Shown one piece after another: positions 18,374 through 27,426 of a stretch of DNA of 64,000 bases. The stretch is from assembly GCF_002742645.2 (NCBI RefSeq), contig NZ_CP033875.1, forward strand, positions 2,458,001-2,522,000, given 5' to 3'. The DNA is from Caulobacter sp. FWC26 (GTDB taxonomy: Bacteria > Pseudomonadota > Alphaproteobacteria > Caulobacterales > Caulobacteraceae). Under the pieces are notes generated by a model that saw only the letters and a list, made by a program, of their open reading frames with translations, ran no database searches and was not told the origin of the DNA. A program made the position numbers and the translations under genes. Numbering within the stretch: the first letter of the stretch is position 1; each line of letters begins with the position of its first letter.

Positions 18374-19860
18374 TGCGGGTTCGCGGCTCCTGAAAGGAAG
18401 ACGGTCTTGGATTCTGCGGTGACATCGCCAGACGTGGCGACGAAGCGGCCCGGAACGCTGGCAGGCAGATCAGCGCCGGCGGGTGCAGTGACGAACACCC
18501 GGGCGGAAATCACCTGGTCGGCAGGGACGATCAACGTGACCTTGCCACCCGTCTGACCCGGCTGGCTCAAACGCGCCCCCGGCACGCCCTCAAAGGCGAC
18601 GTCGAAGCGGCGTTCGGCGAAGGTGCGGTTCGTAATCTTCAGCGTGTAACCGTCCCGGACGGCGCCGTCGTGCATCCGGACAAAGATCGGATTGCGATCC
18701 CGGATGACGTGGAGATCCGCCTTGGGACGGGTGACGAGCGACCAAAGGGTCAGGCCACCGACGATGGTGAGGGCGACGGCGTAGTAGATCGTGCGTGAAC
18801 GGACCGGCTTGTAGACCGCCTTCTGGCCACAGGTGCGGGCGGCGACCGCAGCGTCGGTGTCGTAGGCGATCAGTCCGGTCGGCCGACCCAGCTTGCCCAG
18901 GATGTCGTCGCAGGCGTCGACGCAGAGACCGCAGTTGATGCACTCTAGCTGCGAGCCGTCGCGGATATCGATGCCCATGGGGCAGACCACGACGCACTGG
19001 CGACAGTCGATGCAGTCGCCACGGCCTTCCCAGCTCTGGCCCTTCTTGTGGGCGCCGCGCGGTTCGCCACGCTCGCGCAGATAGGTCACTTGCAGCGAGT
19101 GCTGGTCCAGCATGGCGCCCTGGATCCGGGGCCAGGGGCACATGTAGGTGCAGACCTGCTCACGCATCCATCCAGCGAAGATGTAGGTCGTAGCCGTCAG
19201 CAGGGCGCACGACACGTAGGCGGTCGCGGGCGCCTCCCCGGTCCAGAACGTGCGGATCAGGGTCGGCGCATCGTGGAAATAGAAGATCCAGGCGCCGCCG
19301 GTGCCAAAGGCGATGCCGAGCCAGACAAGGTGCTTGCCCGTCTTGCGCCAGAGCTTGTCGAAGGACCAAGGCGCGGCGTCCAGGCGCATCCGGGCGTTTC
19401 GGTCGCCCTCAAAGAGGCGCTCCACAACGATGTAGAGATCGGTCCAGACGGTCTGCGGACAGGCGTAGCCGCACCAGAGGCGCCCAAACAACGCCGTGGT
19501 CAGGAACAGCGCCAAGGCTGCGGCGATCAGCACCCCGGTGAAGAGATACACTTCCTGCGGCCACAACTGAATGTCGAAGAAATAGAAGCGCCTGCCGGTG
19601 AAATCGACAAGCGCGGCTTGCTGCGGGAAGCCCTCCGGCCGCTTCCATCGGATCCACGGCGTTATGTAGTAGACGCCAAGGGTGGCGATCAGCAGCGCCC
19701 ACTTCACCATCCGCCACTTGCCGTGGACAAGCTTAGGATAGATGGGCTGGCGCGGCTTGTAGAGGCCGCCCTTGGCGTCACCCTTGCCCTTGGCCCGTTC
19801 GGCGGCCGAGACCGCCGAACGGTTGTCGGGCTTACGCGTGTTATCAATAAGCGTGGGCAT
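18370..19860 (-). CDS. ccoG: cbb3 oxidase accessory protein CcoG/FixG (4Fe-4S, Cu reduction)
   Basis: This 496-residue polytopic protein has membrane helices around residues 48-66, 100-125, 175-200 and 360-378. Two ferredoxin-type motifs are present, CIDCRQCVVVCPMGID and CINCGLCVDAC, with further CGYACPQTVWTD and CPWPRIQGA. CcoG proteins reduce Cu(II) for cofactor loading of cbb3 oxidase. The C-terminal periplasmic part is an IgG-like FixG domain. It lies 5 nt after ccoP. Confidence 0.95.
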   Translation of the reverse strand: MPTLIDNTRKPDNRSAVSAAERAKGKGDAKGGLYKPRQPIYPKLVHGKWRMVKWALLIATLGVYYITPWIRWKRPEGFPQQAALVDFTGRRFYFFDIQLWPQEVYLFTGVLIAAALALFLTTALFGRLWCGYACPQTVWTDLYIVVERLFEGDRNARMRLDAAPWSFDKLWRKTGKHLVWLGIAFGTGGAWIFYFHDAPTLIRTFWTGEAPATAYVSCALLTATTYIFAGWMREQVCTYMCPWPRIQGAMLDQHSLQVTYLRERGEPRGAHKKGQSWEGRGDCIDCRQCVVVCPMGIDIRDGSQLECINCGLCVDACDDILGKLGRPTGLIAYDTDAAVAARTCGQKAVYKPVRSRTIYYAVALTIVGGLTLWSLVTRPKADLHVIRDRNPIFVRMHDGAVRDGYTLKITNRTFAERRFDVAFEGVPGARLSQPGQTGGKVTLIVPADQVISARVFVTAPAGADLPASVPGRFVATSGDVTAESKTVFLSGAANPQ

Positions 19861-19865
19861 GGGCC

Positions 19866-20732
19866 CTACTGACCGCCCGCGTTGCTGTGGATGTAGACGC
19901 TGAGCGCCTTGATGGTTTCGGGGCTCAGACGGCCGCCCCAGGTGGGCATGACCCCGCCGTTGCCGGCGTAGATCTGGCCCCGGATAGAGGCGCGATCAGA
20001 GCCGAACAACCAGTCGGCGTCGGTCAGGTTGGGCGCGCCCAGTTCCTGGTTACCTAGGCCCTGAGGACCGTGGCAGGCAGAACATTGCGCCTCGAACAAG
20101 GGCGCGGCGCGAGCGACCGCCGCCGCGTCGGCGGGTCGACGCGACAGGCTCACCACGTACTCGGTCAGATCGTCGATCTGCTTGGGCTGAAGCATCTCGT
20201 CGCGGCCAAAAGCCGGCATCTGCGACATGCGAGCCCCTTCCGCGCCCGTGCGGACACCGTGGGTGATGGTGTACTGGATGTCCTCCAGCTTACCGCCCCA
20301 CAGCCACACGTCGTCGCGGAGGTTGGCGTAGCCCTTGGAGCCCGTGCCGCCGATCCCGTGGCAGGTGGCGCAGTTGTCGCCGAAAACCGACTGGCCAACC
20401 TGCTGGGCGTAGGCCAGGAGCTTGGGGTCCTTTTCGATCTGTTCAAGGCTGGCGGTGCGCAGCATGGCCGCGCCCTCGCCCCGTTGCTTGTCCAGCGCCT
20501 TAAGCTCTTGCCCGACCTCGGCCCGGTCGGACTTGTTGAGCAGGCCCTTGGTGTAGCCGTGCAGGCCCGGCCAGGCCGGCATCAGCACCCAGTAGCCGAT
20601 CGAGAAGGCGATGGTCGCGTACCAGATCCACAGCCACCAGCGGGGCAGCGGGTTGTCGAGTTCGCGAATGCCGTCCCACTCGTGGCCGGTGGTTTCGACG
20701 CCGGTGGCGTCATCGATCTTACGGTCGGCCAT
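19866..20732 (-). CDS. ccoP: cbb3 oxidase subunit III, dihaem cytochrome c
   Basis: The 288-residue protein has one N-terminal transmembrane helix (WWLWIWYATIAFSIGYWVL) and then two cytochrome c domains with CATCHG and CSACHG haem sites and distal Met candidates in MSQMPAF and MPTWGG. It delivers electrons to CcoO and CcoN. The start overlaps the ccoQ stop by one base (TGATG). Confidence 0.96.
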   Translation of the reverse strand: MADRKIDDATGVETTGHEWDGIRELDNPLPRWWLWIWYATIAFSIGYWVLMPAWPGLHGYTKGLLNKSDRAEVGQELKALDKQRGEGAAMLRTASLEQIEKDPKLLAYAQQVGQSVFGDNCATCHGIGGTGSKGYANLRDDVWLWGGKLEDIQYTITHGVRTGAEGARMSQMPAFGRDEMLQPKQIDDLTEYVVSLSRRPADAAAVARAAPLFEAQCSACHGPQGLGNQELGAPNLTDADWLFGSDRASIRGQIYAGNGGVMPTWGGRLSPETIKALSVYIHSNAGGQ

Positions 20733-20899
20733 CAGGGTTGCTCCCCGTCGTCCAGCGGCATGCGCGCGGCGTGTTGGAATTCGGCCTTCTTGGAGGGCCG
20801 GAGGGCGTAGGCGACACCCGCGAGGAAGATCAGTCCGAAATAGATCAGACCGGCCTGCTGCGCGAAGCGCGCCACGGTTTCATAGGAGAGACCGCTCAT
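20732..20899 (-). CDS. ccoQ: cbb3 oxidase subunit CcoQ/FixQ
   Basis: This 55-residue protein has a single helix ([17 protein letters not shown]) followed by the family tail [20 protein letters not shown]. CcoQ stabilises the CcoNOP complex. The ATG at 20899 overlaps the ccoO stop by 4 nt and its stop touches the ccoP ATG. Confidence 0.93.
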   Translation of the reverse strand: MSGLSYETVARFAQQAGLIYFGLIFLAGVAYALRPSKKAEFQHAARMPLDDGEQP

Positions 20900-21639
20900 C
20901 GTTGGTTCTCCGGCGCATGAGCCTTGTACGACTTGAAGTCGACGGTCGTGCCCAGCATCTGCAGATATGCCACCAGGGCGTCCATCTCGCTGATCTTGTT
21001 GGGATCGCCGTCGAAGTCGCGGTTGACGACCTTGGCGTCGTAGCGACCACGCAGGGCCACGGCGTCCGTCGAGAACGGATCAGCCTGAGCCTCGAGATCC
21101 TTCTTGGCGTTGGTGATCTGATCGGCCGTATAGGGCACGCCGACCGTCTTCTGGGTCTTCATGCGATCAGCGATGTCGCTGTAATCCAGCTCCTTCTTGG
21201 CGAGGAACTTGTAAGGCGGCATCACCGACTCCGGCACGACCGATCGCGGATCGATCAGGTGGTCGCGGTGCCAGCTGTCGGAGTACTTGCCGCCGACGCG
21301 CGCCAGATCAGGACCCGTACGCTTGGAGCCCCATTGGAACGGGTGGTCGTACATGCTCTCGGCGGCCAGGCTGTAGTGGCCGTAACGCTCGACCTCGTCG
21401 CGCAGCGGGCGAACCATCTGCGAGTGGCAGAGGTAGCAGCCTTCCCGGACGTAGATGTCACGGCCGGCCAGCTCCAGGGGCGTGTAGGTGCGCACGCCCT
21501 GGACCTTTTCAATCGTGCCCTGCAGCCAGAACAGCGGGGCGATTTCGACCAGGCCGCCAATCGAGACGACCAGGAGGATCCCGACGACGAGCAGCAGCGA
21601 ATGCCGCTCGAACTTTGCGTGGTGCTTCCAGATGGACAT
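20896..21639 (-). CDS. ccoO: cbb3 oxidase subunit II, monohaem cytochrome c
   Basis: The 247-residue protein has an N-terminal membrane anchor ([19 protein letters not shown]), a single haem motif [11 protein letters not shown], and the CcoO blocks GRDIYVREG and [27 protein letters not shown] at 21639 is the start, with GAGG upstream and 8 nt after ccoN; an upstream in-frame extension overlaps ccoN and is rejected. Confidence 0.95.
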   Translation of the reverse strand: MSIWKHHAKFERHSLLLVVGILLVVSIGGLVEIAPLFWLQGTIEKVQGVRTYTPLELAGRDIYVREGCYLCHSQMVRPLRDEVERYGHYSLAAESMYDHPFQWGSKRTGPDLARVGGKYSDSWHRDHLIDPRSVVPESVMPPYKFLAKKELDYSDIADRMKTQKTVGVPYTADQITNAKKDLEAQADPFSTDAVALRGRYDAKVVNRDFDGDPNKISEMDALVAYLQMLGTTVDFKSYKAHAPENQR

Positions 21640-21647
21640 CAGAGACC

Positions 21648-23294
21648 TCAGGCGATCGCGTTGGCGGGAACAGCCGAAGCGTCGGCCGGCGCGGCGGAGG
21701 GCGAAGCGATCGTCTTCCACATGTTGACGATCATGATCAGAGCGCCGCTCAGGTACATGAGACCGCCGACCGTCCGGATGACGTTCTCGATGTGCTTGGC
21801 CGAGACCGTTTCAATGAAGCTGTAGGCGAGGAAGCCTTGGGGGGTGTATTCCCGCCACATCAGGCCTTCCATGATGCCCGACACCCACATCGCGGCGATG
21901 TAGAGCAGGATCCCGGTGGTCGCGATCCAGAAGTGCCACTCGATCAGCTTGTTCGAGTACATGCCGGGCTTCTTCCACAGCCAAGGCACCAGGCAATAGA
22001 CCGCGCCGAAGCTGATGAAGCCGACCCAACCCAACGCGCCGGAATGCACGTGGCCGATGGTCCAGTCGGTGTAGTGGCTCAGGGCGTTGACCGCGCGGAT
22101 CGACATCACCGGACCTTCGAAGGTCGACATGCCGTAGAAGGCGATCGAGACGACCATCATGCGGACCACCGGGTCGGTGCGCAGCTTGTCCCACGCGCCC
22201 GACAGGGTCATCAGGCCATTGATCATGCCGCCCCAGCTGGGCATCCACAGCATGATCGAGAAGGTCATGCCCAGGGTCTGAGCCCACTGCGGCAGGGCCG
22301 TGTAGTGAAGGTGGTGCGGACCGGCCCAGATGTAGATGAAGATCAGCGCCCAGAAGTGCACGATCGACAGGCGATAGCTGTAGACCGGGCGCTCAACGCG
22401 CTTGGGCACAAAGTAGTACATCATGGCCAGGAAGCCGGCGGTCAGGAAGAAGCCAACGGCGTTGTGGCCGTACCACCACTGGACCAGGGCGTCCTGCACA
22501 CCGGCGAACACGCCGTAGGACTTGTGGTTCAGAAGGCCGACGGGCACGCCGGCGTTGTTGACCAAGTGCAGCAGCGCGATGGTGACGATGAAGGCCAGAT
22601 AGAACCAGTTGGCCACATAGATGTGGGGTTCCTTGCGCTTCCAGATCGTGCCGAGGAACACCAGCAGATAGGCGACCCAGACGATCGTGAGCCACAGGTC
22701 GGTGTACCATTCGGGCTCGGCGTACTCCTTGCCCTGGGTCGCGCCGATCAGATAGCCGGTCGCGGCCAGCACGATGAACAGCTGATAGCCCCAGAACACG
22801 AACCACGGGGCGATGCCGCCAGCCAGCCGCGCCTTGCAGGTGCGTTGCACGACATAGAAGGAGGTCGCGATCAGGGCGTTGCCGCCGAACGCGAAGATCA
22901 CCGCCGACGTGTGCAGCGGCCGCAGACGGCCAAAGTTCAGGAAACCCAGCTCAGGGAAATAGAACACCGTCGGCCACGAGAGCTGGGCTGCGATGATCAC
23001 GCCGACCAGAAGGCCGGCGGCGGCCCAGAACATGGTGGCGATGACGCCCGCCTTGACCACGTTGTCTGAGTATTGATCGGGATGATCCAGAAGCGTCCCG
23101 CCGGCCATGCCGGCGTTCAGCACGAAGGCGGCAATGACGCCGGCCAACGCGATCGTTCCAGCTTGCAGCTGGAAGATGGGATCATGGCTTAAGCCAGCGC
23201 CGAGGATCGCCAAGAAGGCGCCGACGACGGAAATGGCGAGAAGCGCTCCAGAGCCCGCTGGCGGGCCGGCGCTTCTAAGTGTGGTTGCGGACAT
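21648..23294 (-). CDS. ccoN: cbb3-type cytochrome c oxidase catalytic subunit I
   Basis: The 548-residue haem-copper oxidase subunit has about 12 helices plus two leading ones. It reduces oxygen at high affinity at the inner membrane. Seen are [17 protein letters not shown] (low-spin haem ligand region), [14 protein letters not shown] (CuB His), [13 protein letters not shown] and [10 protein letters not shown]. The ATG at 23294 has AGGGAG upstream. A perfect FNR/FixK dyad centred 63 bp upstream predicts strong induction when oxygen falls. First gene of ccoNOQP-GHIS. Confidence 0.97.
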   Translation of the reverse strand: MSATTLRSAGPPAGSGALLAISVVGAFLAILGAGLSHDPIFQLQAGTIALAGVIAAFVLNAGMAGGTLLDHPDQYSDNVVKAGVIATMFWAAAGLLVGVIIAAQLSWPTVFYFPELGFLNFGRLRPLHTSAVIFAFGGNALIATSFYVVQRTCKARLAGGIAPWFVFWGYQLFIVLAATGYLIGATQGKEYAEPEWYTDLWLTIVWVAYLLVFLGTIWKRKEPHIYVANWFYLAFIVTIALLHLVNNAGVPVGLLNHKSYGVFAGVQDALVQWWYGHNAVGFFLTAGFLAMMYYFVPKRVERPVYSYRLSIVHFWALIFIYIWAGPHHLHYTALPQWAQTLGMTFSIMLWMPSWGGMINGLMTLSGAWDKLRTDPVVRMMVVSIAFYGMSTFEGPVMSIRAVNALSHYTDWTIGHVHSGALGWVGFISFGAVYCLVPWLWKKPGMYSNKLIEWHFWIATTGILLYIAAMWVSGIMEGLMWREYTPQGFLAYSFIETVSAKHIENVIRTVGGLMYLSGALIMIVNMWKTIASPSAAPADASAVPANAIA

Positions 23295-23344
23295 ACGGAC
23301 TCCCTGGGGCGAACCTCACCCCTGGATGTCACGCTCCGACTCCG

Positions 23345-23370
23345 CCGGCTTTGATGCGCATCAAAGCCGG
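23345..23370. promoter_or_regulatory. Perfect FNR/FixK box between ccoN and a divergent small gene
   Basis: The core TTGATGCGCATCAA at 23351-23364 lies at the centre of a 26-bp perfect palindrome (CCGGCTTTGATGC and its mirror). It is centred 63 bp from the ccoN ATG and 62 bp from the GTG of the divergent small gene, so it may act on both strands. Confidence 0.9.
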
Positions 23371-23419
23371 CTTCCCAAGCCCGGGTCATGGTGCGCCTAC
23401 GTCATGGGAGATTGATCGC

Positions 23420-23683
23420 GTGCCCCACCTTGAGGTCTTGATCCGAAACAGCGTTCCGCTCAGCGGCGCGCTGGCCTTGGTTAGCTGGGCGATCGCGCTT
23501 GGCGAGGCGGCGCCGCGCCTGCTGACGGGCCCCCTTTGCACCTCTGCTCAGGATAGCTGGGCGTTCGCGGGCCACTGTCCGGCATGCTATGTCGCCGTCG
23601 GCATGACTCTCACCGCACTCGGGTTTGCGTTGAACGCGCGTCGTCAACCGACTCGGGAAACCCTCAGCGTCGAAGCCGGATAA
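23420..23683 (+). CDS. Small membrane protein with CPAC motif, divergent from ccoN
   Basis: I recognise no family in this 87-residue product. It has two hydrophobic helices (about 14-28 and 55-74) separated by a loop with three Cys, one in LLTGPLCTS and two in HCPACYVAVG, a CxxC suited to metal binding or a disulfide. The start is a GTG with GGGAG 9 nt upstream. It shares the palindromic FNR/FixK box with ccoN, so a role in low-oxygen respiration or copper handling is attractive but only inferred from position. Confidence 0.65.
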   Translation: MPHLEVLIRNSVPLSGALALVSWAIALGEAAPRLLTGPLCTSAQDSWAFAGHCPACYVAVGMTLTALGFALNARRQPTRETLSVEAG

Positions 23684-23724
23684 AGCAGCGAAGAGGCGGA
23701 CGATCAGCCTGAGACGTCTGCCTG

Positions 23725-25317
23725 CTAGGCCGCCCGACGTCCCGCAGGTTTTGCGCCGCCGATCTTGAATAGACCCATGCGATCACTGAGGTCTTGAGCC
23801 TCAGAGCGCAAGGCATGAGCGGCGGCCGTGGTTTCCTCCACCATCGCCGCATTCTGCTGAACAACACGATCCATTTCGCCGACGGTGGTGTTCACCTCCC
23901 GCAGGCTTTGCGCCTGGTCGTAGGCGGATCGAGCGATGGCGTTCACCTGCCCATCGATCTCGGCGACCCGGGCGACGATCCTCTGCAGCGCCTCGCGCGT
24001 GCGGGCGACGCGTTCCACGCCTGCCGATACTTGGGCGGTGGAGGCGCTGATCAGCGTCTTGATCTCGCTGGCCGCGTTGGCGGATCGTTGGGCCAGGGCC
24101 CGGACTTCCTGCGCCACGACGGCGAAACCCCTGCCGGACTCCCCTGCCCGCGCGGCCTCCACGCCGGCGTTCAGGGCCAGCAGGTTGGTCTGGAACGCGA
24201 TTTCGTCGATGACGCCGATGATCCGCCCAATCTGACCGGAGGAGGTTTCGATCTGGGTCATCGCGTCGACCGCCTCGGTCACCACCGGATCGGACCGCTC
24301 GGCCTCAAGTCGCGCCCCTTCAGCCGCAGCATTCGCTTGTCGCGCATTTTCGGCGGTCTCGTTGACCGCGACCGTCACCTGGCCAAGGGCCGTGGCGGTC
24401 TGGACAAGGCTGGCGGCTTGTTGCTCGGTGCGGCGCGCCAATTCGTCGGAGGCGCGGCTCATATCGTTGACGCCGGCGCTCATCGTCGAAGCACGCGTGG
24501 TCACATCACCCATCGCGGCCTCAAGGCGTTCTAGCGCCTGATTGAAGTTGACGCGGAGACCTTCATACCGCTCCGCGAAGGCCTGGTTCAGGCGCGAGGT
24601 CAGGTCGCCATCGGCGAGCTTGGTGATCGCGGCGTCCAGTTCGGACACGACGAGGTTTTGCTCGGCTTCCATCGCCGCCTTGAGCGCCGCGCGTTCCGCG
24701 ACGGATTGCTCGCGCGCGTTGCGCTCGGCCACGACCGCCTCGCGGGCTTCCTCGGCCTGTCTGGCCGCTCGCTCGGCATTCTGAGTGCGCGCTGAAACAG
24801 CCGAGAACAACCGCGAAACACCCGCCGTCATCCAGATCAGCGACCAAGCTGTGGCCGCCGTGACCCCGATCGCGAACCCGGTCGCCATCAGACCGCCCCC
24901 GCCGCCCAGCGCATGCGGAGAAGCGAGTTCGGCGCCGACATGGCAAGCCGCGACGGCCAACGCGGCGGCCGCTATGATCCGCCACTCCCCGTAAGCCACC
25001 AACAACGCCAGCGCCGCGAGGAAAGCCATGCGCGCTTCCGACTGGAGAGGGCTGCCGCTGAACGCGAGGACAAAGAGGGCGACCTGGCCTACAAGAACAA
25101 GCGCCGAAACAAGGCGTTGGCCGAAGTGATCCGCTGCGAGCCGATAAGCGGCGAAGGCCACGAGAGCCAGAACCATGGCCACGCCCGCCAGCTTGAAGAC
25201 GGGATTGCCGGCGACGAGGCTGGCCAGGGGAGTCAGAGCCACCATGGCCGCGTTGCAGGCCAAGACCAACTTCCCGCCCGTGCGCCGCTGCGCCTCGATG
25301 CTGTCGAACTCGATCAT
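23725..25317 (-). CDS. Methyl-accepting chemotaxis protein with polytopic membrane sensor
   Basis: The 530-residue protein has six or so N-terminal membrane helices (about residues 20-180) with almost no periplasmic domain. A coiled coil and a HAMP-like segment ([17 protein letters not shown]) follow, then the MCP hairpin with [20 protein letters not shown] and [16 protein letters not shown], the CheA/CheW contact tip. The ATG at 25317 has AGAGGGG upstream and is preferred over an ATG ten codons earlier. The sensor type suggests detection of membrane energetics or a lipophilic cue, which may fit its place next to the oxidase cluster (inference). Confidence 0.9.
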   Translation of the reverse strand: MIEFDSIEAQRRTGGKLVLACNAAMVALTPLASLVAGNPVFKLAGVAMVLALVAFAAYRLAADHFGQRLVSALVLVGQVALFVLAFSGSPLQSEARMAFLAALALLVAYGEWRIIAAAALAVAACHVGAELASPHALGGGGGLMATGFAIGVTAATAWSLIWMTAGVSRLFSAVSARTQNAERAARQAEEAREAVVAERNAREQSVAERAALKAAMEAEQNLVVSELDAAITKLADGDLTSRLNQAFAERYEGLRVNFNQALERLEAAMGDVTTRASTMSAGVNDMSRASDELARRTEQQAASLVQTATALGQVTVAVNETAENARQANAAAEGARLEAERSDPVVTEAVDAMTQIETSSGQIGRIIGVIDEIAFQTNLLALNAGVEAARAGESGRGFAVVAQEVRALAQRSANAASEIKTLISASTAQVSAGVERVARTREALQRIVARVAEIDGQVNAIARSAYDQAQSLREVNTTVGEMDRVVQQNAAMVEETTAAAHALRSEAQDLSDRMGLFKIGGAKPAGRRAA

Positions 25318-25525
25318 AGACGCCCCTCTACTCGCTCCGGCAAGCATTGATCGTCGGGGTTAACCGTCCATGACCTCAGCGTCGGGGCGCACGATTTGTC
25401 GCATACGTAGTGTTACGGAGGGTGGAGCCGATTCCCATGACACTGCTTTGAAGAACCGAAGTACTTGACCGCGAACGCCGATCTGCGATCCCCTGCGAGT
25501 CCTATTTCGAAACGGAGCTCTTTCG

Positions 25526-25840
25526 ATGCGCATCGCGACCGGCCTTGTCCTCGCCGCCCTGCTGGCGACGCCGGCCTTGGCTCAAAACGCCTCGCCACCG
25601 CCCGCGGCCGCGACCGCCCCCGCCTTCTCGGCGGACACCCCCCTGGAAGCGGTGGTCGCTGACCCTGCGGCCAAGGCCGCCTTGGATAAGACCCTGCCCA
25701 CCGTCGCCAAACATCCGGCGTTCGACCAGTTCAAGTCGATGAGCCTGAAGCAGTTGCAAGGCTACTCGGAGGGCAAGATCACCGACGAGATGGTCGCCAA
25801 GGTCGACGCCGACCTGAAAGCGCTCTCGGCGAAGCCGTAA
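25526..25840 (+). CDS. Small secreted protein of unknown function
   Basis: The 104-residue product has a clear signal peptide (MRIATGLVLAALLATPALA), a Pro/Ala linker (about 21-37) and a helical Lys-rich domain (PAAKAALDKTLPTVAKHP, LKQLQGYSEGKITDEMVAKV). No Cys is present in the mature part. CGGAG precedes the ATG. Not recognised beyond this; a periplasmic or secreted alpha-helical protein is likely. Confidence 0.75.
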   Translation: MRIATGLVLAALLATPALAQNASPPPAAATAPAFSADTPLEAVVADPAAKAALDKTLPTVAKHPAFDQFKSMSLKQLQGYSEGKITDEMVAKVDADLKALSAKP

Positions 25841-25984
25841 CCACCAGACAACGCCAGACCTTGCTGGGCGTATGGATTCGGCCGGGATGGAGCGCATGTC
25901 CTAGTGCGCTTCATCTCTGTCGGATCATCCGCCCCCTAACTTCCAGGCGTGACATCCGCCAAACTTGCCTCTAGGCTTGCCTGG

Positions 25985-26068
25985 ATGACCCTCGCCGCCT
26001 GCCAACAGCAGTTTTGGTATTTTAGCTATCCGACGCCTCTGGCGCCGGGAGGGGATCGTTTGGCCTGA
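25985..26068 (+). CDS. DAHP synthase leader peptide (attenuation sensor)
   Basis: The 27-codon open frame starts at ATG 25985 and stops at TGA 26066. Codons 10-15 read Phe-Trp-Tyr-Phe-Ser-Tyr, that is five aromatic codons out of six, covering all three end products of the shikimate pathway. It lies 96 nt before the DAHP synthase start and 26 nt before a Rho-independent terminator. This arrangement is that of classic amino-acid attenuators: ribosome stalling on scarce Phe, Trp or Tyr tRNA would favour an antiterminator. The ribosome-binding site is weak (AGG about 10 nt upstream). Confidence 0.82.
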   Translation: MTLAACQQQFWYFSYPTPLAPGGDRLA

Positions 26069-26125
26069 CACCAGGACCATCGAATATCTTCACCAGCCGC
26101 CAGGGGTCCCCCGGGCGGCTTTTTT
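26036..26125 (+). promoter_or_regulatory. Transcription attenuator of the DAHP synthase gene
   Basis: The segment holds mutually exclusive helices. The terminator stem is AGCCGCC (26095-26101) with GGCGGCT (26114-26120). One antiterminator candidate pairs CCTCTGGCG (26036-26044) with CGCCAGGGG (26098-26106), nine pairs including one G-U. A second pairs GGGGATC (26051-26057) with GGTCCCC (26105-26111); a ribosome at the leader stop would cover this segment but one stalled on the aromatic run would not. Either would disrupt the terminator. Pairings were found by eye; no energies were calculated. Confidence 0.72.
26095..26125 (+). terminator. Attenuator terminator upstream of DAHP synthase
   Basis: A 7-bp GC-rich stem AGCCGCC/GGCGGCT encloses a 12-nt loop and is followed by TTTTT on the plus strand. 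It stands inside the leader, 40 nt before the DAHP synthase ATG, so it can only act conditionally. Confidence 0.85.
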
Positions 26126-26164
26126 GATGGCCGCCGGACCTCCAAATTTTCCGGAGCCGCGTCC

Positions 26165-27262
26165 ATGCCTTCCACGTCCACCGCCCACCTTGTCACCCTT
26201 CCGGTCCCGACCGACGACCTGCGAATCGAGAAGCTCCAGACCTTGAGCCCGCCCGCTCAGGTGATCGGAGAAGCGCCAGCCACATCCTCCGTGGCCGAGA
26301 TCGTCGGCGACGCCCGCCACGCGGTGCATCAGATCCTGCAAGGCGAAGACGACCGCCTTGTCGTGGTGATCGGCCCGTGCTCGATCCACGATCCCAAGGC
26401 CGCCGTCGACTATGCCCGTCGCCTTGCGGTGGAGCGTGAGCGTCATGCTGGCGAGCTCGAGATCATCATGCGCGTTTACTTCGAGAAGCCGCGCACGACG
26501 GTCGGCTGGAAGGGGCTGATCAATGATCCTGGCCTGGACGGCGGCTTCCGGATCAACGACGGCCTGCGCCTGGCGCGCCGCGTCCTGCTGGATGTCAGCG
26601 CCCAGGGCCTGCCCGCCGCCTGCGAGTTCCTGGACGTCACGACCCCGCAGTACATCGCCGATCTGGTAGCCTGGGGCGCGATCGGCGCCCGCACGACGGA
26701 AAGCCAGATCCACCGCGAGATGGCGTCGGGCCTCTCCTGCCCCGTGGGTTTCAAGAACGGCACAAACGGCGATGTAAAGGTCGCGGTCGACGCGGTGACC
26801 GCCGCCGCGCAGCCTCACCACTTCCTGGCGGTCACCAAGGAGGGACGCGCCGCGATCGCGACGACGAAGGGCAATGGCGACTGCCACCTCGTCCTGCGCG
26901 GCGGCAAGACGCCGAACTACGACGCCGCCAGCGTGGAGGCCGCCGCCGAAACGCTCGCAAAGGCCGGCCTGCCGCCCCGGATCATGGTCGATGTCAGCCA
27001 CGCCAACAGCGGCAAGAACCATGAGAACCAGCCCGCGGTGATCGCCGATGTCTGCACGCAGGTGAGTGCAGGCGCCTCGCCGATCATGGGCGTGATGATC
27101 GAAAGCAACCTCGTCGCCGGCCGCCAGGACATCGTCCCCGGGCAGCCCCTCACCTACGGCCAGTCGGTCACCGACGCCTGCGTCGACTGGGAAACCTCGG
27201 TCCGGCTCCTGGAGGACCTGGCGAACGCGGTGCGGGCGGGCCGGAACGCGCGCGGCGGCTAG
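26165..27262 (+). CDS. aroG: 3-deoxy-7-phosphoheptulonate (DAHP) synthase, class I
   Basis: DAHP synthase condenses phosphoenolpyruvate and erythrose 4-phosphate in the first step of aromatic amino acid synthesis. The 365-residue protein has the AroFGH motifs VVIGPCSIHDP (metal-binding Cys), MRVYFEKPRTTVGWKGL, DPGLDGGFRIN, GARTTESQIHRE, GFKNGTNG, VDVSHANSGKNH and GVMIESNLVAG. The ATG at 26165 is preceded by GGAG. An upstream leader peptide with Phe/Trp/Tyr codons and a terminator indicates attenuation, not only allosteric control. Which isozyme (AroF, G or H) cannot be told from sequence by eye; the symbol is nominal. Confidence 0.93.
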   Translation: MPSTSTAHLVTLPVPTDDLRIEKLQTLSPPAQVIGEAPATSSVAEIVGDARHAVHQILQGEDDRLVVVIGPCSIHDPKAAVDYARRLAVERERHAGELEIIMRVYFEKPRTTVGWKGLINDPGLDGGFRINDGLRLARRVLLDVSAQGLPAACEFLDVTTPQYIADLVAWGAIGARTTESQIHREMASGLSCPVGFKNGTNGDVKVAVDAVTAAAQPHHFLAVTKEGRAAIATTKGNGDCHLVLRGGKTPNYDAASVEAAAETLAKAGLPPRIMVDVSHANSGKNHENQPAVIADVCTQVSAGASPIMGVMIESNLVAGRQDIVPGQPLTYGQSVTDACVDWETSVRLLEDLANAVRAGRNARGG

Positions 27263-27274
27263 CACACCATTGCG

Positions 27275-27301
27275 CCCCCTGCGCCGCAGCGGTTCAGGGG
27301 G
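27275..27301 (+). terminator. Possible terminator after DAHP synthase
   Basis: The stem CCCCCTG (27275-27281) with CAGGGGG (27295-27301) is followed by TGTTTC, 13 nt after the stop codon. The T-tract is poor, so confidence is moderate. Confidence 0.5.
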
Positions 27302-27426
27302 TGTTTCAACGAGCTTCCCCGTTGGCTGGCGCGAAACCCGCCGCGCCTGCTAAACGCGCTCTTCAAACACGCGTTCGGCGCGCTAGAGTGGGTTGGCGGA
27401 AAACAACAATAAGGCAGGCTCGCGCC

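Noticed and set aside
21615..23069. 484-codon plus-strand open frame opposite ccoN
   Set aside because: The composition is rich in His, Asp and Arg as expected from reading ccoN backwards; ccoN itself is unambiguous.
25360..25385. CtrA-like GTTAACC sequence upstream of the chemoreceptor
   Set aside because: Only one half of the TTAA-N7-TTAA motif is present, so a CtrA site is not supported.
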